Below, one piece after another: positions 9,956-17,719 of a stretch of DNA of 43,715 bases. Position 1 is the stretch's first letter, and every line of letters begins with the position of its first letter. This DNA is from CAYQQU01 sp964419545 (GTDB taxonomy: Bacteria; Bacteroidota; Bacteroidia; Chitinophagales; Saprospiraceae), in contig CAYQQU010000049.1 in NCBI GenBank assembly GCA_964419545.1, positions 1 to 43,715 of the forward strand, written 5' to 3'. The notes under the pieces were generated by a model. That model searched no databases, was not told the DNA's origin, and was given only the letters and a program-made list of their open reading frames with translations. The translations under genes and the position numbers were made by a program.

Positions 9956-10278
9956 CCTTTTTTTCTTTCCGCCTTGGAAGATTGACAGACCACTAGCCTT
10001 CCCCGGTATTTACCGCCTTATTTTCTTCCGCATTTTGTAATGGAAATGTCAAAGTTTGCCGGTCGGAGGCATTTTTTCAAAATGTCATGGGGCGAAGGTG
10101 ACGAAAGTCATCGTTCCCGGCAGGGGTAATCAGCACTTTGCAGGCGTATTTGCTTTGCCTTTCCCCGGCCCGGAACCTTTGTGATTGTTGGCAAAAGCGG
10201 CGCAGGGGGTATTACTTTTTCGTGACATACCAGTACCGGGCAGCAAGTAAATTTGTCAACATTAACTAAGGGAGTAGT
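9956..10278. other. Intergenic region between transporter and hemA
   Basis: About 320 bases with no credible gene. It starts T-rich just after the transporter stop codon and ends with the hemA -7 element and ribosome binding site. I see no tRNA, clear hairpin terminator or recognisable riboswitch. Confidence 0.5.
10248..10255 (+). promoter_or_regulatory. -7 element upstream of hemA
   Basis: TAAATTTG matches TAnnTTTG exactly and lies 23 bases before the ATG. A purine-rich AAGGGAG at about 10268-10274 is an unusually good ribosome binding site for this phylum and supports the start at 10279. No clear -33 TTTG is present. Confidence 0.45.
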
Positions 10279-11508
10279 ATGCTTGAACAGCTCAAAATCT
10301 TGACCGTAACGCACAAGCGAACGAGCCTCAAAAGTATCGGCGATTACGTTATCAAAACTGCGGATAACGAGGAACTGGAGCATCGTTTGCACGCGCTGAA
10401 GGAACAGTTTGCTCTGGAGGGGCTCTTTTACCTGCCCACCTGCAACCGGGTGATGTACTTTCTCACGGTTGATCGCAAGCTCACCCGTCCCTTTGCTCAG
10501 AAGTTTTTCTCCGCCGTCAATCCCGATCTTTCCGAACAACAACTCAAAGCGATCCATAAAACCGCCTACCTGCTGGAAGGGGAGGCGGCCCTGGAACATT
10601 TTTTCGACGTGGCGGCGTCCATCGATTCGCTGGTGGTCGGCGAACGCCAGATATTGCGGCAAATGCGGGAAGCCTTTGATCAGTGCCAGGCGTGGAAGCT
10701 CATCGACGACACCCTTCGGCTGGCCATGCGCTACGCCGTTGTGGCGGCCAAAGAAGTTTACTCGCGCACGCGCATCGGCGACAAGCCGGTTTCCATCGTT
10801 TCCCTCGCCGTACAACGCATGCTGAAGGCCGGCGTACCGAAAGACGCCCGCATCCTGCTGGTCGGCGCCGGCCAGACCAACGCGCTCGTCGCCAAATTTC
10901 TCGCCAAACACCACTACGAAAACGTGGTGGTCTTCAACCGCACCCTGCACAAAGCAGAAGCACTGGCGGAGACCTTGAACGGCAGCGCCCGGCCGCTATC
11001 CGGACTGCCCGACTACCAGGGGGGCTTCGACTGCCTGATCGTCTGTACGGGGGCTACCCGGGCGGTGATCACTCCGGAATTGTTCCAACGGCTGCGGGCC
11101 GGCGAAACCGAGCGCAAGGTTATTATCGACCTGGCGATCCCGCATAACGTCAGCCCGGAAGTGGCCGACTCCGAAGCCGTGCACTACATCGAGATCGAAG
11201 GCTTGCGCAATCTCGCGAAAGAAAATCTCGCTTTCCGGGAAGAAGAGGTCATGCGCGCCAAGAAACTGTTGGCTTATCACCTCGCCGAATTCCCCATGCA
11301 CCTGCGCCAGCGCCAACTGGAAAAGGCAATGCGCCAGGTTCCGGAAGAAATCAAAGCCGTTAAAAGCCGGGCCATGGAAGTGGTCTTCCGCAATGAGCTC
11401 GAAACGCTCGACGAACAGTCGCGCGACCTCCTCGAACGCATGATGAGCTACATGGAAAAAAAGTGCATCGGCATCCCCATGAAGGCGGCGCGCAGCGCGG
11501 TCATCTGA
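10279..11508 (+). CDS. hemA: Glutamyl-tRNA reductase
   Basis: It catalyses the NADPH-dependent reduction of glutamyl-tRNA to glutamate-1-semialdehyde, the first step of C5 tetrapyrrole (heme) synthesis. It has 409 residues, near the family norm. The catalytic Cys55 sits in YLPTCNRV. The family signature follows (HFFDVAASIDSLVVGERQILRQMREAF). The NADPH-binding Rossmann domain starts with ILLVGAGQTN at about residue 193, and the C-terminal helical dimerisation domain ends the protein. hemA stands alone here; hemC, hemD and other heme genes are not in the window. The next gene, for a DUF4294 protein, lies about 125 bases downstream on the same strand. Confidence 0.96.
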   Translation: MLEQLKILTVTHKRTSLKSIGDYVIKTADNEELEHRLHALKEQFALEGLFYLPTCNRVMYFLTVDRKLTRPFAQKFFSAVNPDLSEQQLKAIHKTAYLLEGEAALEHFFDVAASIDSLVVGERQILRQMREAFDQCQAWKLIDDTLRLAMRYAVVAAKEVYSRTRIGDKPVSIVSLAVQRMLKAGVPKDARILLVGAGQTNALVAKFLAKHHYENVVVFNRTLHKAEALAETLNGSARPLSGLPDYQGGFDCLIVCTGATRAVITPELFQRLRAGETERKVIIDLAIPHNVSPEVADSEAVHYIEIEGLRNLAKENLAFREEEVMRAKKLLAYHLAEFPMHLRQRQLEKAMRQVPEEIKAVKSRAMEVVFRNELETLDEQSRDLLERMMSYMEKKCIGIPMKAARSAVI

Positions 11509-11632
11509 CGGAAATTAGTTCGGTTTTAACAAGTTAGCCACAATTTTTGTTAGCATTTTGCAGTATATTGTAAAACGCCTTTCTCCGGCGCCAGGTAGGT
11601 ATTTCCGGTTGGCAATAATGCCGGCGGGCCGG

Positions 11633-12277
11633 ATGAAAACGGCGAAACTCAAAATGCGTTTTTCGGCTATGCGAATGATGAAAATCTCTTTCTGCTTCCT
11701 TTACTTTTTGTTGGGCGGGCTTACGATGCACGGGCAGATCAACGGCTATACCACCATCGACGGCCAGGTGGTGCCCTTTACGGTCGACGATTGCGGCGAC
11801 ACCCTGCTGCTGGCAAGCCTCGAAAATGTTTCGGTCTCTTCTCCCCGCCTTTTTGCCAATCGCGACGAATACAACCGATACCGGAAATATCGGCGCTATG
11901 CGGCGAAAGTCTATCCCTATGCCGTCGAAGCGGTTCGTTTGTTTCGCGAAGTGGAAGACGCTACCGGAGACCTGAAAAAGCGCAAACGCAAAAAATACAT
12001 CCGGGAGCTGCACCAGGAACTGAAAGACGAATTCCAGGATCCTCTAAAAAAACTGACCAAAACCCAGGGCAAGATCCTGGTGAAAATGATCGAAAAGGAA
12101 ATCGATACGCCGATGTACGACCTGATCAAAAACATGCGCAACGGATTCACGGCTTTCAAGTGGAACCTGGTCGGCGGCCTCAACGGCTACAGCCTGAAAG
12201 ACGGCTACATACGCGGCGAAGACCACATCCTGGACATGGTGCTCGACGATTTCGACATTTCCGCCGAGGATCCGTAA
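11633..12277 (+). CDS. DUF4294 domain protein, exported
   Basis: A Bacteroidota-specific protein of unknown function (DUF4294). The conserved core starts with the short beta-rich part (TIDGQVVPFTVDDCGDTLLLASLENVSV), followed by a long charged helical part (RKYRRYAAKVYPYAVEAVRLFREVEDATGDLKKRKRKKYIRELHQELKDEF, split here by the reader at will) and ends with the acidic tail GEDHILDMVLDDFDISAEDP. A signal peptide (ISFCFLYFLLGGLTMHGQ) points to export. The start is uncertain: ATG codons at 11558, 11618, 11633, 11654, 11669 and 11678 are all in frame. I chose 11633, but 11669 (MRMMKISF) would give the most compact signal peptide. It is convergent with the flippase gene. Confidence 0.8.
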   Translation: MKTAKLKMRFSAMRMMKISFCFLYFLLGGLTMHGQINGYTTIDGQVVPFTVDDCGDTLLLASLENVSVSSPRLFANRDEYNRYRKYRRYAAKVYPYAVEAVRLFREVEDATGDLKKRKRKKYIRELHQELKDEFQDPLKKLTKTQGKILVKMIEKEIDTPMYDLIKNMRNGFTAFKWNLVGGLNGYSLKDGYIRGEDHILDMVLDDFDISAEDP

Positions 12278-12279
12278 TC

Positions 12280-12318
12280 AAAAAAGTCCTCCGGTTCTAC
12301 ACTTCATCAGCGCCGGAC
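12280..12318 (-). terminator. Possible terminator after the flippase gene
   Basis: On the minus strand an imperfect GTCCGG / CCGGAGGAC stem is followed by six T residues, just past the stop codon of the minus-strand flippase gene. The stem has a bulge and a long loop, so this is a weak call. Confidence 0.35.
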
Positions 12319-12338
12319 ACCTCCCGCTCCAAATGGTG

Positions 12339-13817
12339 TCAGTAGATTCCCACAGACTTCAGGCCCCTGAACAAAACGCTCCCCACCCATCCCAACAATA
12401 TCAGGCTATTCACCCCTAATATCCAGCCAAGCTCCCCGCCCAGATAAGGCCGCACTACCACGCTCAGCCCATAAGCCGCTACGGCGCTCCCCACGTATAG
12501 CGCCAGTTGCGGAACGGGGTAGGGGATGGGGTACTGCCGCTGCCCCGTCCAGTAGCTCGCCGCCGCCATAAAGAAGTAGCAGGCCAGCGCCGCCCAAGCC
12601 GGGCCGAAGTAGCCGATGCGGGGGATGAGCAAAAAGTTGAGCCCCAGCGTGATCGCGGCTCCGCCCACCGCGATGTAGCCTCCGATCACCGTTCGGTCAG
12701 CCAATTTGTACCAGATCGAAAAATTGTAGAACAGGCCGAGGAAGAGGTACGCCAGCAGCAGCAGAGGCACGACCCCGAGGGCGGAGCGGAACTCCCTTCC
12801 CAGAAAAAACTGGATCAGGTCGAGATAGAGCATGATCCCCAGGAAGGCAAAGCTGCCCACCAGGGTGAAGGCGCGCGCGATCTGGGCGTAGATCTCGACG
12901 GAGCCCTCCTGCTGAGCGGCATTCTTGAAGAAGAAGGGCTCGGCGGCGTAGTTGAAGGCTTGGGTAAAGAGGTTCATCAGCACCGCCAGCTTGGCGGCGG
13001 CGCCGTACAGCCCCACCAGCTGCAGGTTGTAATCGACGTCGTCGGAAGCCAGTTCCTTGATCAGCGGAATGCCGACCAGCTGGTTGATGATGCCCGCCAC
13101 TCCCGCGATGATCAGGGGCGCGGCGTACCGGAACATCCGCCGCCAGAGCGCGCCGTCGAAAACCAGGCGTATGCGGAAATACACCGGGCTCAGCAGCAGC
13201 AGGATAGCGCCCGAAGCCAGCAGGTTGGAGATAAATACGTAGGCCACCCGCCGGTCGGGATCGTAGAGCTTCCCCACCCAGGCCCATCCCTGATCGAGGA
13301 GATAGGGGCAAAGCTTCAGGAAAAAGAAAATGAAGGCGATATTGATCAGGATGCTGAGCGTCTTGAGAATCGCGAACCGGATCGGCCGGTTCTCCAGTCG
13401 CAACCGGGCGAAGGGAATGGCTGAAAGGGTATCGAAGGCCAGGATCAGAGCGAACCAGACCACGTAGTCGGGGTTTTCCGGATAGGAGAGCGCCTGCGCA
13501 ATACCCGGCGACAGGGCGATCAGCAGACCGGTAAACAGGACGGTGGTGCCCAATAGCGACAGCGAGGCCGTAGAGAACGTGCGCTGCAGCGCCCCTTCCT
13601 GGCTGCCGAAGCGGAAAAAGGTCGTCTCGAAGCGGTAGGTGTAGATCACCATTAGCAGCGCCGTCCAGGCGTACAGGTCACTCACAATACCGTACTCCCC
13701 CGGCGAAAAGGCGCGCGTGAAAAACGGGACCAGGATAAAGTAGTTGAGCAGCCGGCTGAGGATGCTGCTTGAACCGTAGATGGCCGTTTCGCCGGCCAGC
13801 TTTTTGAGTAGCGACAT
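12339..13817 (-). CDS. Polysaccharide/lipid-linked oligosaccharide flippase (MOP superfamily, Wzx-like)
   Basis: A 492-residue membrane protein with about 14 hydrophobic helices. The N-terminus MSLLKKLAGETAIYGSSSILSRLLNYFILVPFFTRAFSPGEYGI matches the polysaccharide-biosynthesis branch of the MOP superfamily: a short basic start, an amphipathic first helix and the conserved F(S)PxEYG turn. Family members move lipid-linked sugar repeats across the inner membrane for capsule, O-antigen or exopolysaccharide assembly. No polymerase or sugar-nucleotide genes lie next to it. The only candidate glycosyltransferases in the window are far away (6041-7462 and 38191-39741), so the polymer it serves is unknown. 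It is divergent from the M42 peptidase gene. Confidence 0.88.
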   Translation of the reverse strand: MSLLKKLAGETAIYGSSSILSRLLNYFILVPFFTRAFSPGEYGIVSDLYAWTALLMVIYTYRFETTFFRFGSQEGALQRTFSTASLSLLGTTVLFTGLLIALSPGIAQALSYPENPDYVVWFALILAFDTLSAIPFARLRLENRPIRFAILKTLSILINIAFIFFFLKLCPYLLDQGWAWVGKLYDPDRRVAYVFISNLLASGAILLLLSPVYFRIRLVFDGALWRRMFRYAAPLIIAGVAGIINQLVGIPLIKELASDDVDYNLQLVGLYGAAAKLAVLMNLFTQAFNYAAEPFFFKNAAQQEGSVEIYAQIARAFTLVGSFAFLGIMLYLDLIQFFLGREFRSALGVVPLLLLAYLFLGLFYNFSIWYKLADRTVIGGYIAVGGAAITLGLNFLLIPRIGYFGPAWAALACYFFMAAASYWTGQRQYPIPYPVPQLALYVGSAVAAYGLSVVVRPYLGGELGWILGVNSLILLGWVGSVLFRGLKSVGIY

Positions 13818-13984
13818 GGTGCGAAATTAGGTTCCTTTTTTAATTTTCTTCAGCCATCCGTAAAATATTGACAAAGAGCGATCTTTCCGGAAAAAATTTT
13901 AAGCAATTCTAAAATAGTAGTATTTTCGCACCACTTCCAAACCAACGAAAAAAGGAGCGCTACAAAAACGGACTAGGCCAGAAC

Positions 13985-15052
13985 ATGATCAATGTTTCAC
14001 TGCTGAAAAAAATTTGCGAAACGCCGGGCGCACCGGGTTTCGAACAGCGCATCCGGGAGCTGGTGCTCGCGGAAGTCAAACCGCTCGTCGACGAGGTGTC
14101 GATCGACAATATGGGAAATGTCATCGCCCTGAAAAAGGGAAAAACGCGCCGAAAAGTAATGATCGCCGCCCATATGGACGAGATCGGGTTTATGGTCACC
14201 CATATCGACGACGACGGCTTCCTGCGCTTCATTACCCTCGGCGGCTTTGACCCCAAAACACTTACCTCCCAGCGCGTCATCGTCCACGGTCGCGAAGACC
14301 TCGTGGGGGTAATGGGCTGCAAACCCATCCACCTCATGAAGCCCGATGAACGCAATAAGCAACTGCCCATCAGCGATTACTTCATCGACCTGGGAATGCC
14401 AAAAAAAGAGGTGGAGAAGCTGGTGAGGGTAGGCGATCCGGTTACCCGCGAACGCACGCTTATCGAAATGGGCGACTGCGTGAACAGCAAGTCGATCGAT
14501 AACCGCGTCTCCGTCTTTATCCTGCTCGAAACCCTGCGCGCCCTGCGCGATGAAGAACCGCCCTTCGACGTCTACGGCGTCTTCACCGTACAGGAAGAGG
14601 TCGGCCTGCGGGGCGCCATCTCCGCCGCCCACCGCATCAATCCGGAATTCGGCTTCGGCCTCGACGTCACCATCGCCTTCGACGTGCCGGGCGCCAACGC
14701 CCACGAATACGTCACCCGCCTCGGGCGGGGCGCCGCGATCAAGATCATGGACAGCTCCGTGATCTCCGATTATCGCATGGTCGAGTTCCTGAAACAGGTG
14801 GCCACGCGCAATCAGATCCCCTGGCAACCGGAAGTACTGCCCGCCGGCGGCACCGACACCGCGGGTATCCAGCGCTACGGCAAACAGGGAGCTATCGTCG
14901 GCGCGATCTCCATCCCGCTGCGTCACCTGCACCAAACCATTGAATTGGCCCACAAAGCTGATATCCGCGGCGCCACCGACCTCCTCACCGCCGCACTTCG
15001 CGAAATGGACCGGCGCCAGTGGGCTTTTTACGAACCGGAGGATCTGTTTTGA
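13985..15052 (+). CDS. M42 family metallopeptidase (glutamyl/deblocking aminopeptidase type)
   Basis: A 355-residue cytoplasmic dinuclear-metal aminopeptidase of family M42, often misannotated as endoglucanase (CelM/FrvX). All expected ligands are present: His63 in AAHMDEIGF, Asp172 in SKSIDNRVS, the catalytic and ligand pair Glu204-Glu205 in TVQEEVGLRGA, Asp233 in AFDVPG and His316 in IPLRHLHQTIE. Family members form tetrahedral 12-mers that degrade short peptides to amino acids. Length is normal. A promoter-like TATTTTCG (13919-13926, one mismatch to TAnnTTTG) lies in the divergent region upstream, about 60 bases before the ATG. Confidence 0.93.
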   Translation: MINVSLLKKICETPGAPGFEQRIRELVLAEVKPLVDEVSIDNMGNVIALKKGKTRRKVMIAAHMDEIGFMVTHIDDDGFLRFITLGGFDPKTLTSQRVIVHGREDLVGVMGCKPIHLMKPDERNKQLPISDYFIDLGMPKKEVEKLVRVGDPVTRERTLIEMGDCVNSKSIDNRVSVFILLETLRALRDEEPPFDVYGVFTVQEEVGLRGAISAAHRINPEFGFGLDVTIAFDVPGANAHEYVTRLGRGAAIKIMDSSVISDYRMVEFLKQVATRNQIPWQPEVLPAGGTDTAGIQRYGKQGAIVGAISIPLRHLHQTIELAHKADIRGATDLLTAALREMDRRQWAFYEPEDLF

Positions 15053-15183
15053 GCAATAAGTAGGGGCGGCCAGGTAAATCCGCAATGGGTTCATTTGGAG
15101 GTTGACTGGAATTTATGCCCCCGCTTCCCGAACAATCCCCGGCGCACAGCCTTACACTAACAAGGCTAAAAACTTATTCAACC

Positions 15184-15426
15184 ATGTGGCAAGAAACCGA
15201 CAACCAGCTTACGGCAACATTTAAGTTCCAAGACTTCGTCCAGGCTTTCGCTTTTATGACCGAGGTCGCTTTTCACGCCGAAAAGATGAACCACCACCCC
15301 AACTGGAGCAACGTCTATAACACGGTAGAGATCAACCTGAGCACGCACGACGCCGGCAACGTGGTCACCGATAAGGACCGCGAACTGGCCAAAGCGATCG
15401 ACAAAGTATACGAGCACTTCGCCTAA
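15184..15426 (+). CDS. 4a-hydroxytetrahydrobiopterin dehydratase (pterin-4a-carbinolamine dehydratase)
   Basis: A small enzyme that dehydrates 4a-hydroxytetrahydropterin, recycling the cofactor of aromatic amino acid hydroxylases. The family core is plain: the His-His-Pro motif in EKMNHHPNW, then SNVYNTVEINLSTHDAGNVVTDKDRELAKAID. At 80 residues it is shorter than the usual 95-110; the missing part is the variable N-terminus. I chose the ATG at 15184 (MWQETDNQL) because the extra 23 upstream codons do not resemble the family. It ends 9 bases before the aminotransferase gene, so the two are probably cotranscribed. No phenylalanine hydroxylase gene is in the window. Confidence 0.92.
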   Translation: MWQETDNQLTATFKFQDFVQAFAFMTEVAFHAEKMNHHPNWSNVYNTVEINLSTHDAGNVVTDKDRELAKAIDKVYEHFA

Positions 15427-15435
15427 AGGGTCGCT

Positions 15436-16578
15436 ATGGATATCGTCAGTAAGCTGCCCAATGTCGGTACGACTATCTTCACCGTTATGTCTGCCCTGGC
15501 CAACGAACACCGGGCGATCAACCTGTCTCAGGGTTTTCCCAACTATTCTTCCTCGCCCCGCCTGATCGACCTGGTGTGCCGTTACATGCGGGAAGGCCAC
15601 AACCAGTACGCGCCGATGGCCGGGCTGCTCTCCCTGCGCCGCCGCATCGCCCGGAAAGTGCAGGACGCCTACGGCTGCGAGGTGGACCCCAGGGAGGAGA
15701 TCACCATCACCAACGGGGCTTCGGAGGCCATATTCACGGCTATCCAGGCTTTCGTCAGACCCGGTGATGAGGTGATCACCATCGAGCCGGCTTACGACGT
15801 TTATCGACCGGCTACGGAACTCGCCGGCGGGACCGTAAAGGCTTACGAACTGCGGGCGCCCGACTATCGCATCGACTGGAACGCACTGGCCGGGCTGCGC
15901 ACGGAACGCACCCGGATGATCATCGTCAATACACCGCATAATCCGACCGGCACGGTGCTGGGCCCCGAAGATCTTTCCGAACTGGAAAAACTGACGGCGG
16001 GTACGGACATCCTCGTACTGAGCGACGAGGTGTACGAACACCTGGTTTTTGACGGCCGCGAACACCAAAGCGTTCTCCGCCGCTCCGCTTTGTGGCCGCG
16101 CACCATCGCTACCTATTCTTTCGGGAAAACTTTTCACAATACCGGCTGGAAGATCGGCTACGCCATCATGCCGGCGCCGCTGATGCGCGAATTCCGCAAA
16201 GTGCATCAATACAACGTCTTCGCGGTGCATACGCCTACCCAGTACGCACTGGCCGACTTTCTGGAGGACCCCGCCGAATACCGGCAGCTCGGCGATTTTT
16301 ACCAAAGGAAACGCGACCGCTTCCTGCAGGCTGTCGCCGGCTCGCGCCTGCGCCCGCTGACCTGCGAAGGCACCTATTTTCACCTCTTTGATTACCGCGA
16401 CATCTCGGACGAACCGGATACCACCTTCGTACAACAACTCATCGTAGACCACGGCGTCGCAGCGATCCCCGTATCGGTTTTCTACGATCAGGCGCCCGAC
16501 GACCGCGTCATCCGCCTTTGTTTCGCCAAAACCGAAGACGTCCTGGAAGAAGCCGCCAAACGACTCCGCGCCGTTTGA
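15436..16578 (+). CDS. PLP-dependent aminotransferase, methionine/aromatic (YbdL/kynurenine aminotransferase) type
   Basis: A fold-type I, class I/II aminotransferase of 380 residues. Lys231 in SFGKTFHNTGWKIGY should bind pyridoxal phosphate. Other family marks are INLSQGFPNY (N-terminal substrate loop), ITNGASEAIFTAIQAFV (cofactor phosphate binding), NTPHNPTG and SDEVYEHL. The GKTFHNTGWKIGY text is typical of methionine aminotransferase YbdL and kynurenine aminotransferases, which act on methionine and aromatic amino acids. Coupling to the pterin dehydratase just upstream fits aromatic amino acid metabolism, but that is inference. The gene converges on lgt with a 32-bp gap. Confidence 0.9.
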   Translation: MDIVSKLPNVGTTIFTVMSALANEHRAINLSQGFPNYSSSPRLIDLVCRYMREGHNQYAPMAGLLSLRRRIARKVQDAYGCEVDPREEITITNGASEAIFTAIQAFVRPGDEVITIEPAYDVYRPATELAGGTVKAYELRAPDYRIDWNALAGLRTERTRMIIVNTPHNPTGTVLGPEDLSELEKLTAGTDILVLSDEVYEHLVFDGREHQSVLRRSALWPRTIATYSFGKTFHNTGWKIGYAIMPAPLMREFRKVHQYNVFAVHTPTQYALADFLEDPAEYRQLGDFYQRKRDRFLQAVAGSRLRPLTCEGTYFHLFDYRDISDEPDTTFVQQLIVDHGVAAIPVSVFYDQAPDDRVIRLCFAKTEDVLEEAAKRLRAV

Positions 16579-16610
16579 CAAAAAGCGATGCAGGATTCTG
16601 TTTTAGTTTG

Positions 16611-17423
16611 TCAGCCTTCTCCTCGCCTAGGCCGCAGCATGTAATACAGCCCGATGAGCACGAACGGGATGCTCAGCAGTTGCCCCGTGCTCAGCACGTT
16701 GTCAAAGGCGCTCTCGAAACCACCCTGGCTGACCTTGAACTGCTCCATGACGAGGCGGAATCCGAAGATGAGCACCAAAAAAGTACCGAACAAGAAGCCG
16801 GACTTTTCCCGCATCTTGGTGCGCCAGTAAATGAGGTATAAGACGACAAAAGAAAAGAGATAACTGAGCGATTCGTAGAGCTGCACGGGATGCCGGGGCG
16901 CCTCGTTGAGCGGCTCGCGGGCATTGACGAAGAGGAAAGCCCAGGGGGCGTCGGAAGGCAGGCCCACGATCTCGGAGTTCATCAGGTTGCCCAGGCGAAT
17001 AAAGCAACCGGCCAGCGCCGTGGGCACCACTACTTTATCGAGTATCCAGAGGATGGATTTGTGCGAAACCCGCCGGGAAAAGATCCACAGGGCCAGAATA
17101 ATGCCGATCGCGCCGCCGTGGCTCGCCAGGCCTCCTTTCCAGACGGCCGGGATCTCCGCCAGGTTTTCCGAGTAGTAGTCCCAGTCGTAAAAAAAGACGT
17201 GCCCCAGCCGGGCGCCGACTACCGCGCCGACCACCACGTAAACAAAGGCCTTGTCGAGCCAGGCCTCCGGCGCATTCTCCGCCCTGAACATGGCCCGTAC
17301 GATGTAAAGACCGATCAGAAAGCCCAGCGCGAATAACAGTCCGTACCAGCGCAGCGTAATGGGACCGATCGAAACGATCTCCGGCGATACTTCCCAGGTA
17401 ATATAGGCTAAGATGGGTTTCAT
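16611..17423 (-). CDS. lgt: Prolipoprotein diacylglyceryl transferase
   Basis: An inner-membrane enzyme that transfers diacylglyceryl from phosphatidylglycerol to the lipobox Cys of prolipoproteins, the first step of lipoprotein maturation. It has 270 residues and about seven transmembrane helices. Signature elements are GPITLRWYGLLFALGF near the N-terminus, GGLASHGGAIGI, the family signature GCFIRLGNLMNSEIVG with its essential Arg, and RHPVQLYE. The C-terminal helix ends in a basic tail (MLRPRRGEG). It stands alone, transcribed away from the large secreted-protein gene that lies 296 bases upstream on the same strand; the two terminator-like hairpins between them suggest separate transcription. 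Confidence 0.96.
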   Translation of the reverse strand: MKPILAYITWEVSPEIVSIGPITLRWYGLLFALGFLIGLYIVRAMFRAENAPEAWLDKAFVYVVVGAVVGARLGHVFFYDWDYYSENLAEIPAVWKGGLASHGGAIGIILALWIFSRRVSHKSILWILDKVVVPTALAGCFIRLGNLMNSEIVGLPSDAPWAFLFVNAREPLNEAPRHPVQLYESLSYLFSFVVLYLIYWRTKMREKSGFLFGTFLVLIFGFRLVMEQFKVSQGGFESAFDNVLSTGQLLSIPFVLIGLYYMLRPRRGEG

Positions 17424-17506
17424 TGAGTTTCGGTTGGTCAGCGATTGGCCCCAAGATAAGCCGCCATACTGGAAATAAAAAATGCACGCAAACCCTGCCC
17501 TGAAAT

Positions 17507-17526
17507 TTAACCCGGACTATTCATGG
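17507..17526 (+). repeat. Solo terminal arm of the dispersed inverted-repeat element
   Basis: Matches the 20-bp arm TTAACCCGGATTATTCATGG at 19 of 20 positions (one change, T to C, giving GGACTATT). No second arm or element core lies nearby, so this is a fragment or solo end. Confidence 0.7.
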
Positions 17527-17553
17527 AGCAATAAGCCCATTTACTATCCCCCA

Positions 17554-17619
17554 CCTCAACCTCAACCTGAACCTCAACCTCAACCTCAACCTCAACCTCA
17601 GCCTGAACCTCAACCTCAA
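17554..17619 (+). repeat. Hexanucleotide tandem repeat (CCTCAA)11
   Basis: Eleven consecutive 6-bp units. Eight are CCTCAA, two are CCTGAA (units 3 and 9) and one is CCTCAG (unit 8). It lies between lgt and the terminator of the large secreted-protein gene. If translated it would read Pro-Gln/Pro-Glu, but the open frame across it (17482-17676) runs into a terminator hairpin and is probably not a gene. Confidence 0.95.
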
Positions 17620-17657
17620 AAAAAATCCCGAACCCTGGCCTTCGCCAAAGTTCGGGA
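17618..17657 (-). terminator. Rho-independent terminator downstream of the T9SS protein gene
   Basis: On the minus strand TCCCGAAC (17657-17650) pairs perfectly with GTTCGGGA (17633-17626), with a further GGC/GCC pairing inside the loop. Eight T residues follow at once (17625-17618). This is a classic intrinsic terminator, 60-100 bases past the stop codon of the 17720-21058 gene. Confidence 0.85.
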
Positions 17658-17676
17658 TCGATCGCGTCTTTTTTAG

Positions 17677-17702
17677 AAAAGCACCTCGCGGGAGGCGCTT
17701 TT
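17677..17702 (-). terminator. First hairpin after the T9SS protein gene
   Basis: AAAAGC.CCTC pairs with GAGG.GCTTTT around a short loop. On the minus strand the stem ends in TTTTCT. It precedes the stronger terminator, giving a tandem pair behind the large secreted-protein gene. Confidence 0.6.
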
Positions 17703-17719
17703 CCTCAAAGTCCTAGATC

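Noticed and set aside
17554..17619. Possible CRISPR-like array
   Set aside because: The repeat unit is 6 bp with no spacers. No cas gene is in the window.
17482..17676. A small Pro/Gln-rich open frame over the hexamer repeat
   Set aside because: It starts in an element fragment, runs through the tandem repeat and ends beyond a terminator hairpin. The coding look comes from the 6-bp unit.
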